NCBI GenBank assembly: GCA_017525855.1
Contig: JAFXSE010000106.1
Coordinates: 1-14,561, forward strand
Direction of reading: 5' to 3'
DNA: 14,561 nucleotides
Origin: Bacilli bacterium
GTDB lineage: Bacteria; Bacillota; Bacilli; RF39; UBA660
Shown: one piece after another, positions 1-8,600 of the stretch
Position numbering within the stretch: the first letter of the stretch is position 1
Layout of the letters: each line of letters begins with the position of its first letter
Notes under the pieces: generated by a model
Told to the model about the DNA's origin: nothing
Seen by the model: only the letters and a program-made list of their open reading frames with translations
The model's database searches: none
Translations under genes and position numbers: made by a program

Positions 1-27
1 ATCCCCAATCCCCAATCCCCAATCCCC
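1..27. repeat. Left telomere, CCCCAAT heptamer repeats
   Basis: The window opens with four CCCC blocks at 3-6, 10-13, 17-20 and 24-27, spaced exactly seven bases apart by AAT, and then passes abruptly into sequence with almost no G or C. Read from the other strand this is GGGGATT repeated toward the end of the molecule, the orientation expected of a telomeric G strand. The unit belongs to the G4 family of ciliate telomeres but is a heptamer, unlike Tetrahymena GGGGTT or hypotrich GGGGTTTT. The tract is short, probably because the assembly or read was trimmed. Confidence 0.9.
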
Positions 28-238
28 ATATTATAAATATATTATTTAAATAAATAATAAATAAAATAATTATTAAAAAAATTAATTAAATAATTAAATA
101 AAAATTAAAAATAATTTATTATTAATATAGTAGTTTTTTAAAGTTATTTTAAAATATAAACTCATAAATAATTAACTTTAAATAATAAAATAAATTTAAC
201 TCACATTAATACAAATTGTTAAATTTATCTCTTTATCG
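28..238 (-). other. AT-rich subtelomere and 3' flank of the giant gene
   Basis: About 210 bp lie between the telomere and the stop codon of the gene. The stretch is almost pure A and T with no coding potential, so it must hold the 3' UTR, the polyadenylation site and the subtelomere. The TAG stop at 239-241 is followed in frame, one codon later, by TAA, giving a back-up stop. I see no second gene, no RNA gene and no clear secondary structure here. Confidence 0.75.
115..120 (-). promoter_or_regulatory. Possible polyadenylation signal AATAAA
   Basis: The plus strand reads TTTATT, so the transcribed strand carries AATAAA about 120 nt after the stop codon. It is the only exact AATAAA on this strand in the 3' flank. 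In sequence this AT-rich a chance match is likely, and ciliate polyadenylation signals are weakly conserved, so this is only a candidate. Confidence 0.2.
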
Positions 239-3200
239 CTAATTCATATTTTCAATAGATGCCGACAAAGTCTTATAATTTTCCGTTATATCATTGATAT
301 CTTTTTGCAGTCTTTCATTTTGATCATTAACGTTCCTACATTCTATCTGCAATTTTTCAATTTCTTCTTCCAGTGAAGTTCCACTCTTCTTTATTTCATC
401 TGTAACAGTATAAGCAGGATTGGCCTTATAGACTATACCATTAATATTATCACCCAGTGTTTGTCCAAATATATCTGTAGTCATATTTTCATATTCTTGT
501 TTTTGTTGTTGTAATAAGAGGATCTTAGTTCTATTTTCATGATATTTCTGTCTATATCTTGTAACTCTTAAGAATATATAGAATATTAAAGCTGCAAGAA
601 CAATTATACAAGCAAGTACTATAAGAATTACTTTTATATTTTCCAAGAAAAAGTTTTTAGCTTTTGAATCACCAAAGTAGTTAATTTTTTCTCTTAATGG
701 ATTTAATATAACAGCATAAACCCCAAATTCTTTTAATTGGAATTCTGTTTGCCCTTCAGCTGTTTGTCTTTCAACACATTCCCATCTATTATCTTTATCT
801 TTTGCATTTATTGTATCTTTTTCCATATTATAACCATTTAATTTAGCTAAACAATAATCATAATAATATAACCCAGAGGCTTCATATTCATTATGTGCAA
901 TATTTATTTTTCCATTCAATCTGAATTTCATTTTGCTATCATCTGAATAGAATTTAAATATTGGGGACATAACACTGTTTTCAAAATTGAGAATACCTTC
1001 GCTTCCAGAAATACTATTAGATACATTGAATAAAAATCCTGCAGAATTATTATATAAATTAGAATCGTATAATATAGAAGAAGGAATTTCTCTAATATGT
1101 AATTTGGAATAATTACCTGTGAATTTAAGTGCATTTCCTGGAATTTCAATATTAGCGACAGGCCTTTTGTTGACATCATATGCGAAAGAGAAATATATTT
1201 TGTTAAATTTGTTGAATGAATATGTTAAATTTTTTACTGAGCCTAATCTTTCTATTATATCACATTCATCTATAGAACTTTTACAATCTCCATTAATACA
1301 TCTGAAAGGTTTTGAAGGATCTGTACACATTGAATGGCCAATACAATCATATTTATCAGTGACACATAGACCATTAGTACATTGATATAGACCTACTTCA
1401 CATCCATTGAATAAAACTTCACTACAATCTTTATGGCACAATCCATCTGGGCATTTTTTTCTTCCTTCTCCACAAACATAAGTTTTATCATTTGAGCAAG
1501 TATTTTTATCATATGCACAACCACCATTTGCACATCTATATTGACCCATTTTACAAGCTGGAACAATAGGGCATTTCTCACCCTTGTTTACAAATGAACC
1601 GTCATAACAAGGTATCTGCTCTAATTCTTCAATATCTCCATCAGGTAAAGAAGTATCAGTTGTATCAGTAGTATCAGTGGTATCTGTTGTATCAGTTGTA
1701 TCTGTTGTGTCTGTTGTATCTGTTGTATCAGTTGTATCAGTTGTATCTGTTGTATCAGTTGTATCATTTGTATCTGTTGTATCATTTGTATCAGTTGTAT
1801 CAGTTGTATCTGTTGTATCAGTAGTATCAGTAGTATCTGTAGTATTATCAGTATCATTAGGATTATCTTCTTCTTTGAAAGATATAAATTCAATTTTGAA
1901 ATCTTCATCTTTTGGTTCAAGTAAATTTCTTAATTTTTTATTAGTACTATATTCCAGTCCTTTAATAGCATCTTCATAATAAATAAAGCAGTCTAATTTA
2001 TTAATCAAACATTTATTTAATCTAGTACAATAAAATTCTCCTTCAGAGCATGTTGGAATGGTAAATGTTGGAGCACATTTTATATAGTCATCTACACAAG
2101 TGCCTGATGGACAATGAATAGGATTAGATATAGGACAATATCCAGTATATATAGTACAACGCTCTTCACTTTTTACACAAAATCCATTATAACAAGTTTT
2201 ATATCCTGTGGGACAATTAAGAGTTGATTTACAGAAAGATGGATCACTGACACAGCTTCTATCACTACATAAATAAGGTTTAGAAACATCACAAGCAATA
2301 TTTGACATTAATGTATCTCCGACTATAGTTGTAACATCACACATTCTTTCACTTTCTACACATTCTCCATTTGAACATCTATATGGTTTATTTAAAGGAC
2401 AGCCAATCTGATTACTACATTCCGTTCTTTTTATTTCTATTTTATCTTCTAAACATCTTCCAGTTAAGCATCTTACTTTACCTTTGATACATTCACCTGG
2501 AGTATCGGTTTCTGGACAATTTAATATATTGTCAATACATTCTCCGTTACTACACAAAAATGGCTTAGAATCATCTGGACAGGCATTATTTATTAATGAG
2601 CAATCTGCTAAGGAATTCATGCATCTTCCATTAGGACATTTATATCCACCATTAACACAGCCATTAGTATCTAAATTAGGAGTAGATTCGCATTTTTGAA
2701 TATCATCAACACAAAGACCATCATTTGGGCATTTGTAATAATTCAAAGGACAAATCAAACCATAATTACATTCTATATCATTTTTAACACATATTTGTGT
2801 AATTGGACAACGAACTCTACCTGCAGGGCAATTAATGCTTTCTGGACACAAATTCTCAGATACACGACAAGTACCATCAGCACATTTACTATATCCACTT
2901 TCACATTCAAAATCAGGCCTACAATAATCACTTGATTCAACACATCTACCATCAATACACATTATTAATCCATCTGGACAATCTCCTAAATCATCATCAT
3001 TTAAATCAGTAGCACAATCGCTGGATTTTGCAACACAATGACCATTTGGACATTTATATGGTTTTGAAATTTTACATAAAACAATAGAACAATTTGTAGT
3101 TTCAGGATTAATACAAGTACCATCAGCACATTTAAATGGTCTATCTTTATAGCAACCATTAACATTTGGACATTCATTTGTTTCAATATCTTCAATACAA

Positions 3201-5695
3201 GAACCATCATCACATCTTTTCATTCCTTCACCACAACTAAAATCATCACATTTATCACTTTCTGCTACACAGGTACCATTTTGGCATTTCTTTGGTAAAT
3301 TATATGGACATCCATTTTTAGTATTATCGCACAATGATTGATCGTGAACACAAACTCCTTCTTTACAGAAATAGGGTTTATTTTTTGGACAAGAGAATTT
3401 ATCACATAAATATTCTGAAATCTTGCAATCTCCATTTGCACAAAGAATATATCCGACTGGACATCTTTTTTCTATATTAGAACATTCATTTACATCATCT
3501 GTGCATGTATTCATTTCACATTTTGTTGGATTTGTGCCTTCACAAGGTTCATAGAATTTACAATTTTGTCTTGAAGATGTACATGCTCCATTTGGACATA
3601 AAACTTCATTTTTAGAACAATGTGGAGGTTCTGGACATTCACTTAAAATTGATTTACATGAATTATCATAACATAAAAATGGTTTGTTAGAAGTACAGGT
3701 AACTACTGTGTTACATTGTTCATAAGTTGAAGCACAAGTACCATCAGGACATGATTTCTTTTTAGTACCACAAGATTCATATTCAGGACATTCATCAAGG
3801 CTTGCTCTACATGAATTATCGAAACATTTAATAGGTAAATGAGAGGGACATGTTGATATTGTGGAACAATCCTTTGCAGATTTTCTACAACTACCATCTG
3901 GGCATCTATATGATAAACTACCAGTACATGTTTCTAAATCATTTGTTGATAGACATTCATCAATACTTGAAACACAAGCTCCATTCCAACATTTTACTTT
4001 ATCTTTACCACAATATGAATGAGTAGGACATAATTCCATAGAAGCCACACAAGTACCATCATAACATCTATATTGAGAACATGTATCACCTCCTCTTTCA
4101 GTACAGTCATCTACTGATTTAACACATAATCCGTTTTGACATAAAAGTGGTGTATCTTTAGGACATGAAGGGGGTGTTGGACATTCTTCCATTAAAGAAC
4201 GACATTCATTATTCCAACATTTATATGGTTTATGATTAGGACATAAAGGAATATATGAACTGCATTCAGAACTTTTTGAAACGCAGGCAAAATCAGGGCA
4301 TAATATAGACTTAGATTTAGGGCATGTTATTGAAATTGAATCTTGCACATAACTACAAGATTCGGAATTCATAGCTACACCACCATTTGGACACTTTACA
4401 TAATCTGGAGGTACATACATATCAGAAGGACATAATTGGACATTTTCTACATATACACCATTGGAACAACGATATTCATTAGGATGTGTATCAATATCTT
4501 GGCAAGATTCTCTACATTCACCATTTTCACATAAACTAAGACCTGGTTCACATACTTTATTTTTAGGACAATCAGTTTTACTTGCAACACATGAAAAGTC
4601 TGAGCATTGATATTGATTTTTTGGGCAAGTTCTTTGTAATGGTTGAGTACAATGTCCAGTTTTTTGACAGCTTCCATCTGGACATAATACTTTACCTTTT
4701 GGACAAGTTATTCTTGTTGGACATAAATCATATCCTTCGGCACAAGTTAAATCCCAACATAAAACTTGATCATCTGAACAAGTAACTGTTTCACTACATG
4801 TTTCACTTATCAAAATACATTTAACACCACATGGCATATATCCTATAGGACATTCAAATGTTGTATTACATTCTTCTTCATCTGATCTACATGTACCATC
4901 TTTACATTTGGCATATTTTACATTAAAGTCTTTGATTCTCATTTTAGTAATACAAGTAATTTTATTACCTTTAATTTGGTTTATAGGGTTATATTCTTTA
5001 ATATAGCAAAATCCATTCCATTGTTCTGTATTACTAGGGCAGCCACAATCTTTTGTATGTGCAACAAGTTTTGATTCATCTTCAGGGCATTTAAATAATT
5101 TACCATCTTTAATATTTTCATCTTCTGCAACAAGTTTGTCACCAATAATTTGTCTTACTAATTTTCTATAATCAATCGTATCACAATCTTTAAGTTCCCC
5201 AACTTGTCTTTTATCCATACAATTATATAAAAATGAATTTACTGATAAAATTGGAATATTTAAAGTATCTCCATATTTTTTACCATTAAGAGATATATCT
5301 ACAGTATAGTCCCCTACTGTTGGTGGTGTGAAAGTGATAAAATGATATCCATTAGAAAAAGTTTTATTATAAGTATAAGTTGAAGTTTCATTTATTTTTT
5401 TAATATTAGCTAAAAAGATTTCGCTTCCCTCTTTTGAGACATTATTTCCTAAGGAATCTTTACATTGAATTTGAATAGTAATTGTTTCTCCAGAATAAAA
5501 TTGTGTTCTATAATCTATAGGTAAAACTTCTGGACTAGGATCTTTTAATGAGCATGCACCAAATCCAACACTTATTTTAAATTCACTTTGTAATTTCATT
5601 TCACTCTTATTTTTCAATGCTTTTACAGTAAAAGTACCATAAATATTAATTTTTAGATCTATTATTAATTTACTCTTATCTTCTGCTACTTTATA
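239..5695 (-). CDS. Same protein, C-terminal part: Cys-rich stalk, membrane helix and coiled-coil tail
   Basis: This frame is open from a TAT codon at 5695 (TAA lies at 5698-5696) to TAG at 239-241. There is no ATG until 5599, and the 32 codons before that ATG read as good coding sequence that completes a filamin-like strand pattern, so I treat the frame as a continuation and not as a separate gene. Residue numbers used for this part count from the TTG codon at 5617. In order: half a filamin-like domain and one whole domain with a DSLGN turn; about 37 small Cys modules (about 133-1210); an acidic linker with Thr-Thr-Asp repeats (1259-1322); four more Cys modules (1337-1452); a beta-rich juxtamembrane module (about 1460-1645); a transmembrane helix (1663-1683); and a tail of about 110 residues with an NPAY motif and a coiled coil. 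It has no signal peptide of its own, although its Cys-rich part must lie outside the cytosol, which also argues that it is the C-terminal part of the upstream frame. Confidence 0.85.
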   Translation of the reverse strand, partial: YKVAEDKSKLIIDLKINIYGTFTVKALKNKSEMKLQSEFKISVGFGACSLKDPSPEVLPIDYRTQFYSGETITIQIQCKDSLGNNVSKEGSEIFLANIKKINETSTYTYNKTFSNGYHFITFTPPTVGDYTVDISLNGKKYGDTLNIPILSVNSFLYNCMDKRQVGELKDCDTIDYRKLVRQIIGDKLVAEDENIKDGKLFKCPEDESKLVAHTKDCGCPSNTEQWNGFCYIKEYNPINQIKGNKITCITKMRIKDFNVKYAKCKDGTCRSDEEECNTTFECPIGYMPCGVKCILISETCSETVTCSDDQVLCWDLTCAEGYDLCPTRITCPKGKVLCPDGSCQKTGHCTQPLQRTCPKNQYQCSDFSCVASKTDCPKNKVCEPGLSLCENGECRESCQDIDTHPNEYRCSNGVYVENVQLCPSDMYVPPDYVKCPNGGVAMNSESCSYVQDSISITCPKSKSILCPDFACVSKSSECSSYIPLCPNHKPYKCWNNECRSLMEECPTPPSCPKDTPLLCQNGLCVKSVDDCTERGGDTCSQYRCYDGTCVASMELCPTHSYCGKDKVKCWNGACVSSIDECLSTNDLETCTGSLSYRCPDGSCRKSAKDCSTISTCPSHLPIKCFDNSCRASLDECPEYESCGTKKKSCPDGTCASTYEQCNTVVTCTSNKPFLCYDNSCKSILSECPEPPHCSKNEVLCPNGACTSSRQNCKFYEPCEGTNPTKCEMNTCTDDVNECSNIEKRCPVGYILCANGDCKISEYLCDKFSCPKNKPYFCKEGVCVHDQSLCDNTKNGCPYNLPKKCQNGTCVAESDKCDDFSCGEGMKRCDDGSCIEDIETNECPNVNGCYKDRPFKCADGTCINPETTNCSIVLCKISKPYKCPNGHCVAKSSDCATDLNDDDLGDCPDGLIMCIDGRCVESSDYCRPDFECESGYSKCADGTCRVSENLCPESINCPAGRVRCPITQICVKNDIECNYGLICPLNYYKCPNDGLCVDDIQKCESTPNLDTNGCVNGGYKCPNGRCMNSLADCSLINNACPDDSKPFLCSNGECIDNILNCPETDTPGECIKGKVRCLTGRCLEDKIEIKRTECSNQIGCPLNKPYRCSNGECVESERMCDVTTIVGDTLMSNIACDVSKPYLCSDRSCVSDPSFCKSTLNCPTGYKTCYNGFCVKSEERCTIYTGYCPISNPIHCPSGTCVDDYIKCAPTFTIPTCSEGEFYCTRLNKCLINKLDCFIYYEDAIKGLEYSTNKKLRNLLEPKDEDFKIEFISFKEEDNPNDTDNTTDTTDTTDTTDTTDTTDTNDTTDTNDTTDTTDTTDTTDTTDTTDTTDTTDTTDTTDTTDTTDTSLPDGDIEELEQIPCYDGSFVNKGEKCPIVPACKMGQYRCANGGCAYDKNTCSNDKTYVCGEGRKKCPDGLCHKDCSEVLFNGCEVGLYQCTNGLCVTDKYDCIGHSMCTDPSKPFRCINGDCKSSIDECDIIERLGSVKNLTYSFNKFNKIYFSFAYDVNKRPVANIEIPGNALKFTGNYSKLHIREIPSSILYDSNLYNNSAGFLFNVSNSISGSEGILNFENSVMSPIFKFYSDDSKMKFRLNGKINIAHNEYEASGLYYYDYCLAKLNGYNMEKDTINAKDKDNRWECVERQTAEGQTEFQLKEFGVYAVILNPLREKINYFGDSKAKNFFLENIKVILIVLACIIVLAALIFYIFLRVTRYRQKYHENRTKILLLQQQKQEYENMTTDIFGQTLGDNINGIVYKANPAYTVTDEIKKSGTSLEEEIEKLQIECRNVNDQNERLQKDINDITENYKTLSASIENMN
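242..376 (-). other. C-terminal coiled coil of the cytoplasmic tail
   Basis: Residues 1748-1792 are charged and Gln/Asn-rich, with hydrophobic residues at about every third and fourth position (LEEEIEKLQI, ERLQKDINDI, YKTLSASI). This is the pattern of a parallel coiled coil and suggests dimerisation or docking to a cytoskeletal partner under the membrane. The call is by heptad inspection only. Confidence 0.6.
410..421 (-). other. NPxY motif (NPAY) in the cytoplasmic tail
   Basis: Residues 1733-1736 read Asn-Pro-Ala-Tyr, about 50 residues inside the membrane in the segment between the membrane helix and the coiled coil. NPxY is the endocytosis and adaptor-binding signal of LDL-receptor and integrin tails in animals. 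In a ciliate the meaning is uncertain and a four-residue match may be chance, but its place in a short single-pass tail fits a sorting signal. Confidence 0.4.
569..631 (-). other. Single transmembrane helix
   Basis: Residues 1663-1683 are an unbroken run of about 21 hydrophobic residues (V, I, L, A, F with one Cys), directly followed by RVTRYRQKYH. The basic residues on the C-terminal side place the tail in the cytosol by the positive-inside rule. With the N-terminal signal peptide this gives type I topology: lectin and repeats outside, about 110 residues inside. Confidence 0.93.
683..1240 (-). other. Juxtamembrane beta-rich module
   Basis: Residues about 1460-1645 have no tandem repeats and alternate hydrophobic strands with turns (for example NLTYSF, KIYFSFAYDV, FKFYS, KMKFRLNGKI). 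Only two cysteines are present, C1589 and C1614, likely paired. The end, a W-x-C pair followed about 16 residues later by EFGVYAV, sits about 30 residues before the membrane helix. This ending recalls membrane-proximal modules such as GAIN, but I see no HL/T or HL/S autocleavage site and cannot assign the family. Confidence 0.45.
1262..1609 (-). repeat. Second cluster of four Cys-rich modules
   Basis: After the Thr/Asp linker the same Cys module returns, at residues 1337-1452, with cores CANGGC, CPDGLC, CTNGLC and CINGDC. The sequence matches the consensus of the main array, so the linker was inserted into, or expanded within, an existing array. The last unit ends with SSIDEC, nearly identical to the ends of several units in the main array, and leads directly into the juxtamembrane module. 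Confidence 0.8.
1652..1843 (-). repeat. Thr-Thr-Asp tandem repeat (21 units of 9 bp)
   Basis: Residues 1259-1322 are Thr-Thr-Asp in tandem: six units, then TND, TTD, TND, then twelve units, flanked by related acidic sequence. At DNA level this is a 9-bp period with variable codons (ACA, ACT and once ACC for Thr; GAT and once GAC for Asp), so it is not a perfect microsatellite. It is low-complexity, acidic and hydroxyl-rich, and probably forms an extended linker that could be O-glycosylated. Frames opened on the other strand and in other registers here are by-products of the repeat. Its length could vary between alleles and is a likely place for assembly error. Confidence 0.95.
1988..5221 (-). 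repeat. Array of about 37 Cys-rich modules of about 26 residues
   Basis: Residues about 133-1210 of the C-terminal part are short modules with the core C-P-x(6)-C-x-x-G/N-x-C-V/R-x-S-x(4)-C. A typical spacing is C-x7-C-x4-C-x6-C, as at 485/493/498/505 and 590/598/603/610. Counting the C-x4-C pairs gives about 37 units at a mean spacing near 26 residues; the first few and those near 384-421 are irregular. The half-motif C-x-x-G-x-C-V resembles part of LDL-receptor class A or EB modules, but the acidic calcium cage of LDL-A is missing, so I do not assign a named family. With four Cys per unit it should be a disulfide-bonded extracellular stalk. Confidence 0.8.
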
Positions 5696-5698
5696 TTA
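5686..5698 (-). other. Frame break joining the two parts of the gene (-1 shift)
   Basis: The upstream frame ends with codons TAT AAT ATA AAG TAG. The downstream frame has TAA at 5698-5696 and is open from TAT at 5695. The change of register must therefore fall within about 10 bases, 5688-5697. A shift after AAT gives ...YEYN-YKVAEDKSKLI..., which aligns with the next repeat (YTYN, then GDYTV about 20 residues later, against YEYN, then GTFTV at almost the same distance). One missing base in the assembly, a real deletion, or a programmed -1 event would all fit. No canonical X XXY YYZ slippery heptamer is present. A 53-nt GT-AG intron (5669-5721) or a 17-nt one (5667-5683) would also restore frame but would remove residues that match the neighbouring repeat. 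Confidence 0.7.
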
Positions 5699-8600
5699 TA
5701 TTCATAATTTTCTTCTTTTTTTTCTACATCTTTTCCATCATTATCAGTTAATTTAATATCGAATATTTTGAATAAATCATAATAATTAATACTATTTTTA
5801 TAACTATCAGTACCAGTGAAATTTAATTGTGTTGTTTCACCTGCAGTTATTTCTTTTTTACCTGTAAAATATGATAAAGATTCATCAATATCTTGAGTTG
5901 ATATATGTAATTTACAATCTTCATAATAATTACCATCTTTGATTCTGACTGTTAAATCACCAGCTGTTTTTTGTGTATTTTGTAAATTTACATAATAAAC
6001 AAATTCACAATCTGAATAATTAGTTAATCTTTCAGGTTTGCTTATTGTTTTTGATATTGTACCAGAATCAAGTGTCGCAGATAGATCAATATTTCCTAAT
6101 GAATCAAAGACACCATAATAACATGATAAATATGTTTTATCTTTGACATTTATATAAAAAGCAATATTATCACCTACTTTTAAGTCTAAAGGATCTTGAC
6201 ATGAAAATTTATAACGAGTAGTACTGTATTTTATTGGCTCAACATAAATTGTTTTTTCGCCTAAAATTCTTCTTTTATCAACACCATTCCTATAAGAAAC
6301 AACAATAGTTTTATTATTTGGAACAGGTGTAAATATATTTGTATGTAAAATCATTTTCACACCATTAGTTGCATCATAAATATTATTATCATATCTTTTA
6401 GTTATTTCTCCATTAGAATATATATCATAAAAATCCATTCCAAGAAGTTTTATATCTGATGAGAAATAAAAAGTGACTTTTTCTCCACTGCTTTCATCGT
6501 AATTTGAATCACTTTCATCAGATAAGAATTTTATATTCTCTTTAGAACTATCTAAAATAGATAGTGACGCTTCAGCAAAAATTTGTTCATAAGTTGCTCT
6601 TATTTTTCCACTTCCTGAATTACAATTTGCAGAAAATTCCAAACAACCAAGATAAGAGTTGGCAAAATTTAAATTAGTGCATCCATTATTTATAGTTAAT
6701 TTATATTTGTTAGAGTCAAGATGTTTATTTACAATTTCTTTATCTGAGAAAAGACATACTTGATGAATACTTTTTGTACTTGATAAAAGATAATATGTGT
6801 CACTACCACCTTTTGCATACCCTATAGTAAATGAAGAAAGAGAATCATCTGTTAAATAAGTACCATATTGAGATTTACGATTTGGATAATGATAATTGTT
6901 ATTTACAAGAGATAATAAGGAATAGAATTCTTTTTTATTAATTGTAATTTTTATGAAATATCCAGTATTTGATGAAGAAGAAAGCACTGAAGGTAAATGT
7001 TTTACTGTTGAAATTTTATCATTATCTGCTCTTATGAAGAAGTAATTATCATTGTATTGTCTAATCATTAAATCAACATTTTGGGCTTCAACTAAAGTAT
7101 TATCTTCCATGTAAATAATTGAGGCCGAAATATTAGCAGAACCTTTGGTGAAATCTACCGCCAAACCATTTGAATCCACAAATTTAACTCTTACTAAAAA
7201 TGGTAAATATAATGTCAATGAATCTCCGGAAAATATTGCTTTTTCTTGAAAATTTGATAAAGAATAGGATTTTTTGTCAGAATTGAAATATACTCCACTA
7301 ATAGAACTTACTGTACCTATTCTATCAGTATGATAATTAATGAACGAAGGAGATAATATATTATTTAAAATTGTGCCAGCTATAATATATATATTTCCTT
7401 GTTGGAAATTGAATAAATTTTGTGGATAAGTATATGCAGTAGCATAAAGACTTGAAAATGATTTAATTAATTTGAATTTATTTGGAGAAATATATCGATA
7501 TGCAAATAATTTTTTGAGACCTATTATTTCATTTTCACCATAGGAAGTATATGATGGAGATTTTTCTTTAAAGGTTATTGATATATCTATATTATCACTT
7601 GAATATGTATTTGGATTTACTAAAGTAGATGAGAAATGTGGATTTAGATTATATAATGTATTTTCATCATTATTAATTTCTGAAGAAAAGTTTTCTTCAA
7701 TATTTGTTTTTATTACAGCATTTCCATAAAATTGAATATAAAGGGAGCATTTATCATTAAAATATATTAACCTATGTTTAATTGTTTTTAAGTAGTTATT
7801 ATCCATATATATATTTAATCTTTCATCACAAACTTCTTCAGCATTTGAATTTGTAGCTTCTAAATCATATTTAATCATTCTTTCATTCACTCTTTCTTTA
7901 TTATTTAAAACAATTTGATTAGGGAAAGCTGAATCAATATTTATTTGAATAGAATTATATTTAGTCTTATCCAATTTATCAGTGGCGAATCTTAGATAAT
8001 ATTTAAGCTCATCTGATTTATAAAATTTCATTTTAACTAAATAAACACCTGTATAACATGTATTAACTACAATTAATTTTTTAATTATTTCTTCATAATC
8101 TTTCTCTATGATTAAACTTGGAGTATTTGAAATTAATTCTCCATTTTCTCCTCTAATTTCAATGAAGAAACTAAGATCTTTATTATCTAAAATATTTCTG
8201 TTGTAAATATTGTAACCATATCTTTCTAAATTATCTGGAATTGTTCTTGCTGCGACTGTTTTTGTCTTACTATAGTCAATGAATTCAATTTTTAGATTTT
8301 TTGTATTTGTACCTTCTGCAAATGTTACTTCCAATGAACTACTACTTGATATATCTGTTAAAACATATAATTTTGATTTAGAATGATTAATTATTTGATT
8401 TGATTTTCCACTTGGTGAGATATTAATATCTTTATGAGCTAAAAACAAATAAGTAGGTTTATCATAATCTTTTATCAAATATTTTAAATTACTGATATAA
8501 TGTGGTAAATAACCTTCTACTTCTTTTGAATAAATAAAATCAGGGAATTCATTTATTTTGAAGCAAGAAGTACATACTTGAGGTATTTTAGCAATATAAG

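Noticed and set aside
1677..1979. Open frames on the plus strand and in other registers across the Thr/Asp repeat
   Set aside because: They are low-complexity by-products of the 9-bp repeat with no independent coding signal.
2484..4785. Several plus-strand open frames of 60-80 codons opposite the Cys array, with two more at 11241-11429 and 14204-14389
   Set aside because: All lie antisense to strongly supported coding sequence, are short, and show no domain or signal.
1988..5221. Periodic DNA pattern as a CRISPR-like or satellite array
   Set aside because: The period is only approximate (about 78 bp), the conservation is at protein level around cysteines, and the frame is kept throughout.
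239..5617. Downstream frame as an independent gene starting at TTG 5617-5615 or ATG 5599-5597
   Set aside because: TTG is not a normal eukaryotic start, the coding signal continues upstream to 5695, and a protein with an extracellular Cys array and a membrane helix would lack a signal peptide. The joined-gene reading explains all three.
5660..5688. Readthrough of the TAG at 5686-5688 as a reassigned codon
   Set aside because: In that frame TAA, TAA and TAG follow within about eight codons, so readthrough would not reach the downstream frame.
5686..5700. Canonical programmed -1 frameshift site
   Set aside because: No X XXY YYZ heptamer in the right register, and no obvious downstream stem, so an indel is the simpler explanation.
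5669..5721. 53-nt GT-AG intron restoring the frame
   Set aside because: The arithmetic works, but removing it would delete a strand segment that matches the neighbouring repeat; the 3' site (GATAAG) is not the usual YAG. Kept only as an alternative to the frameshift.
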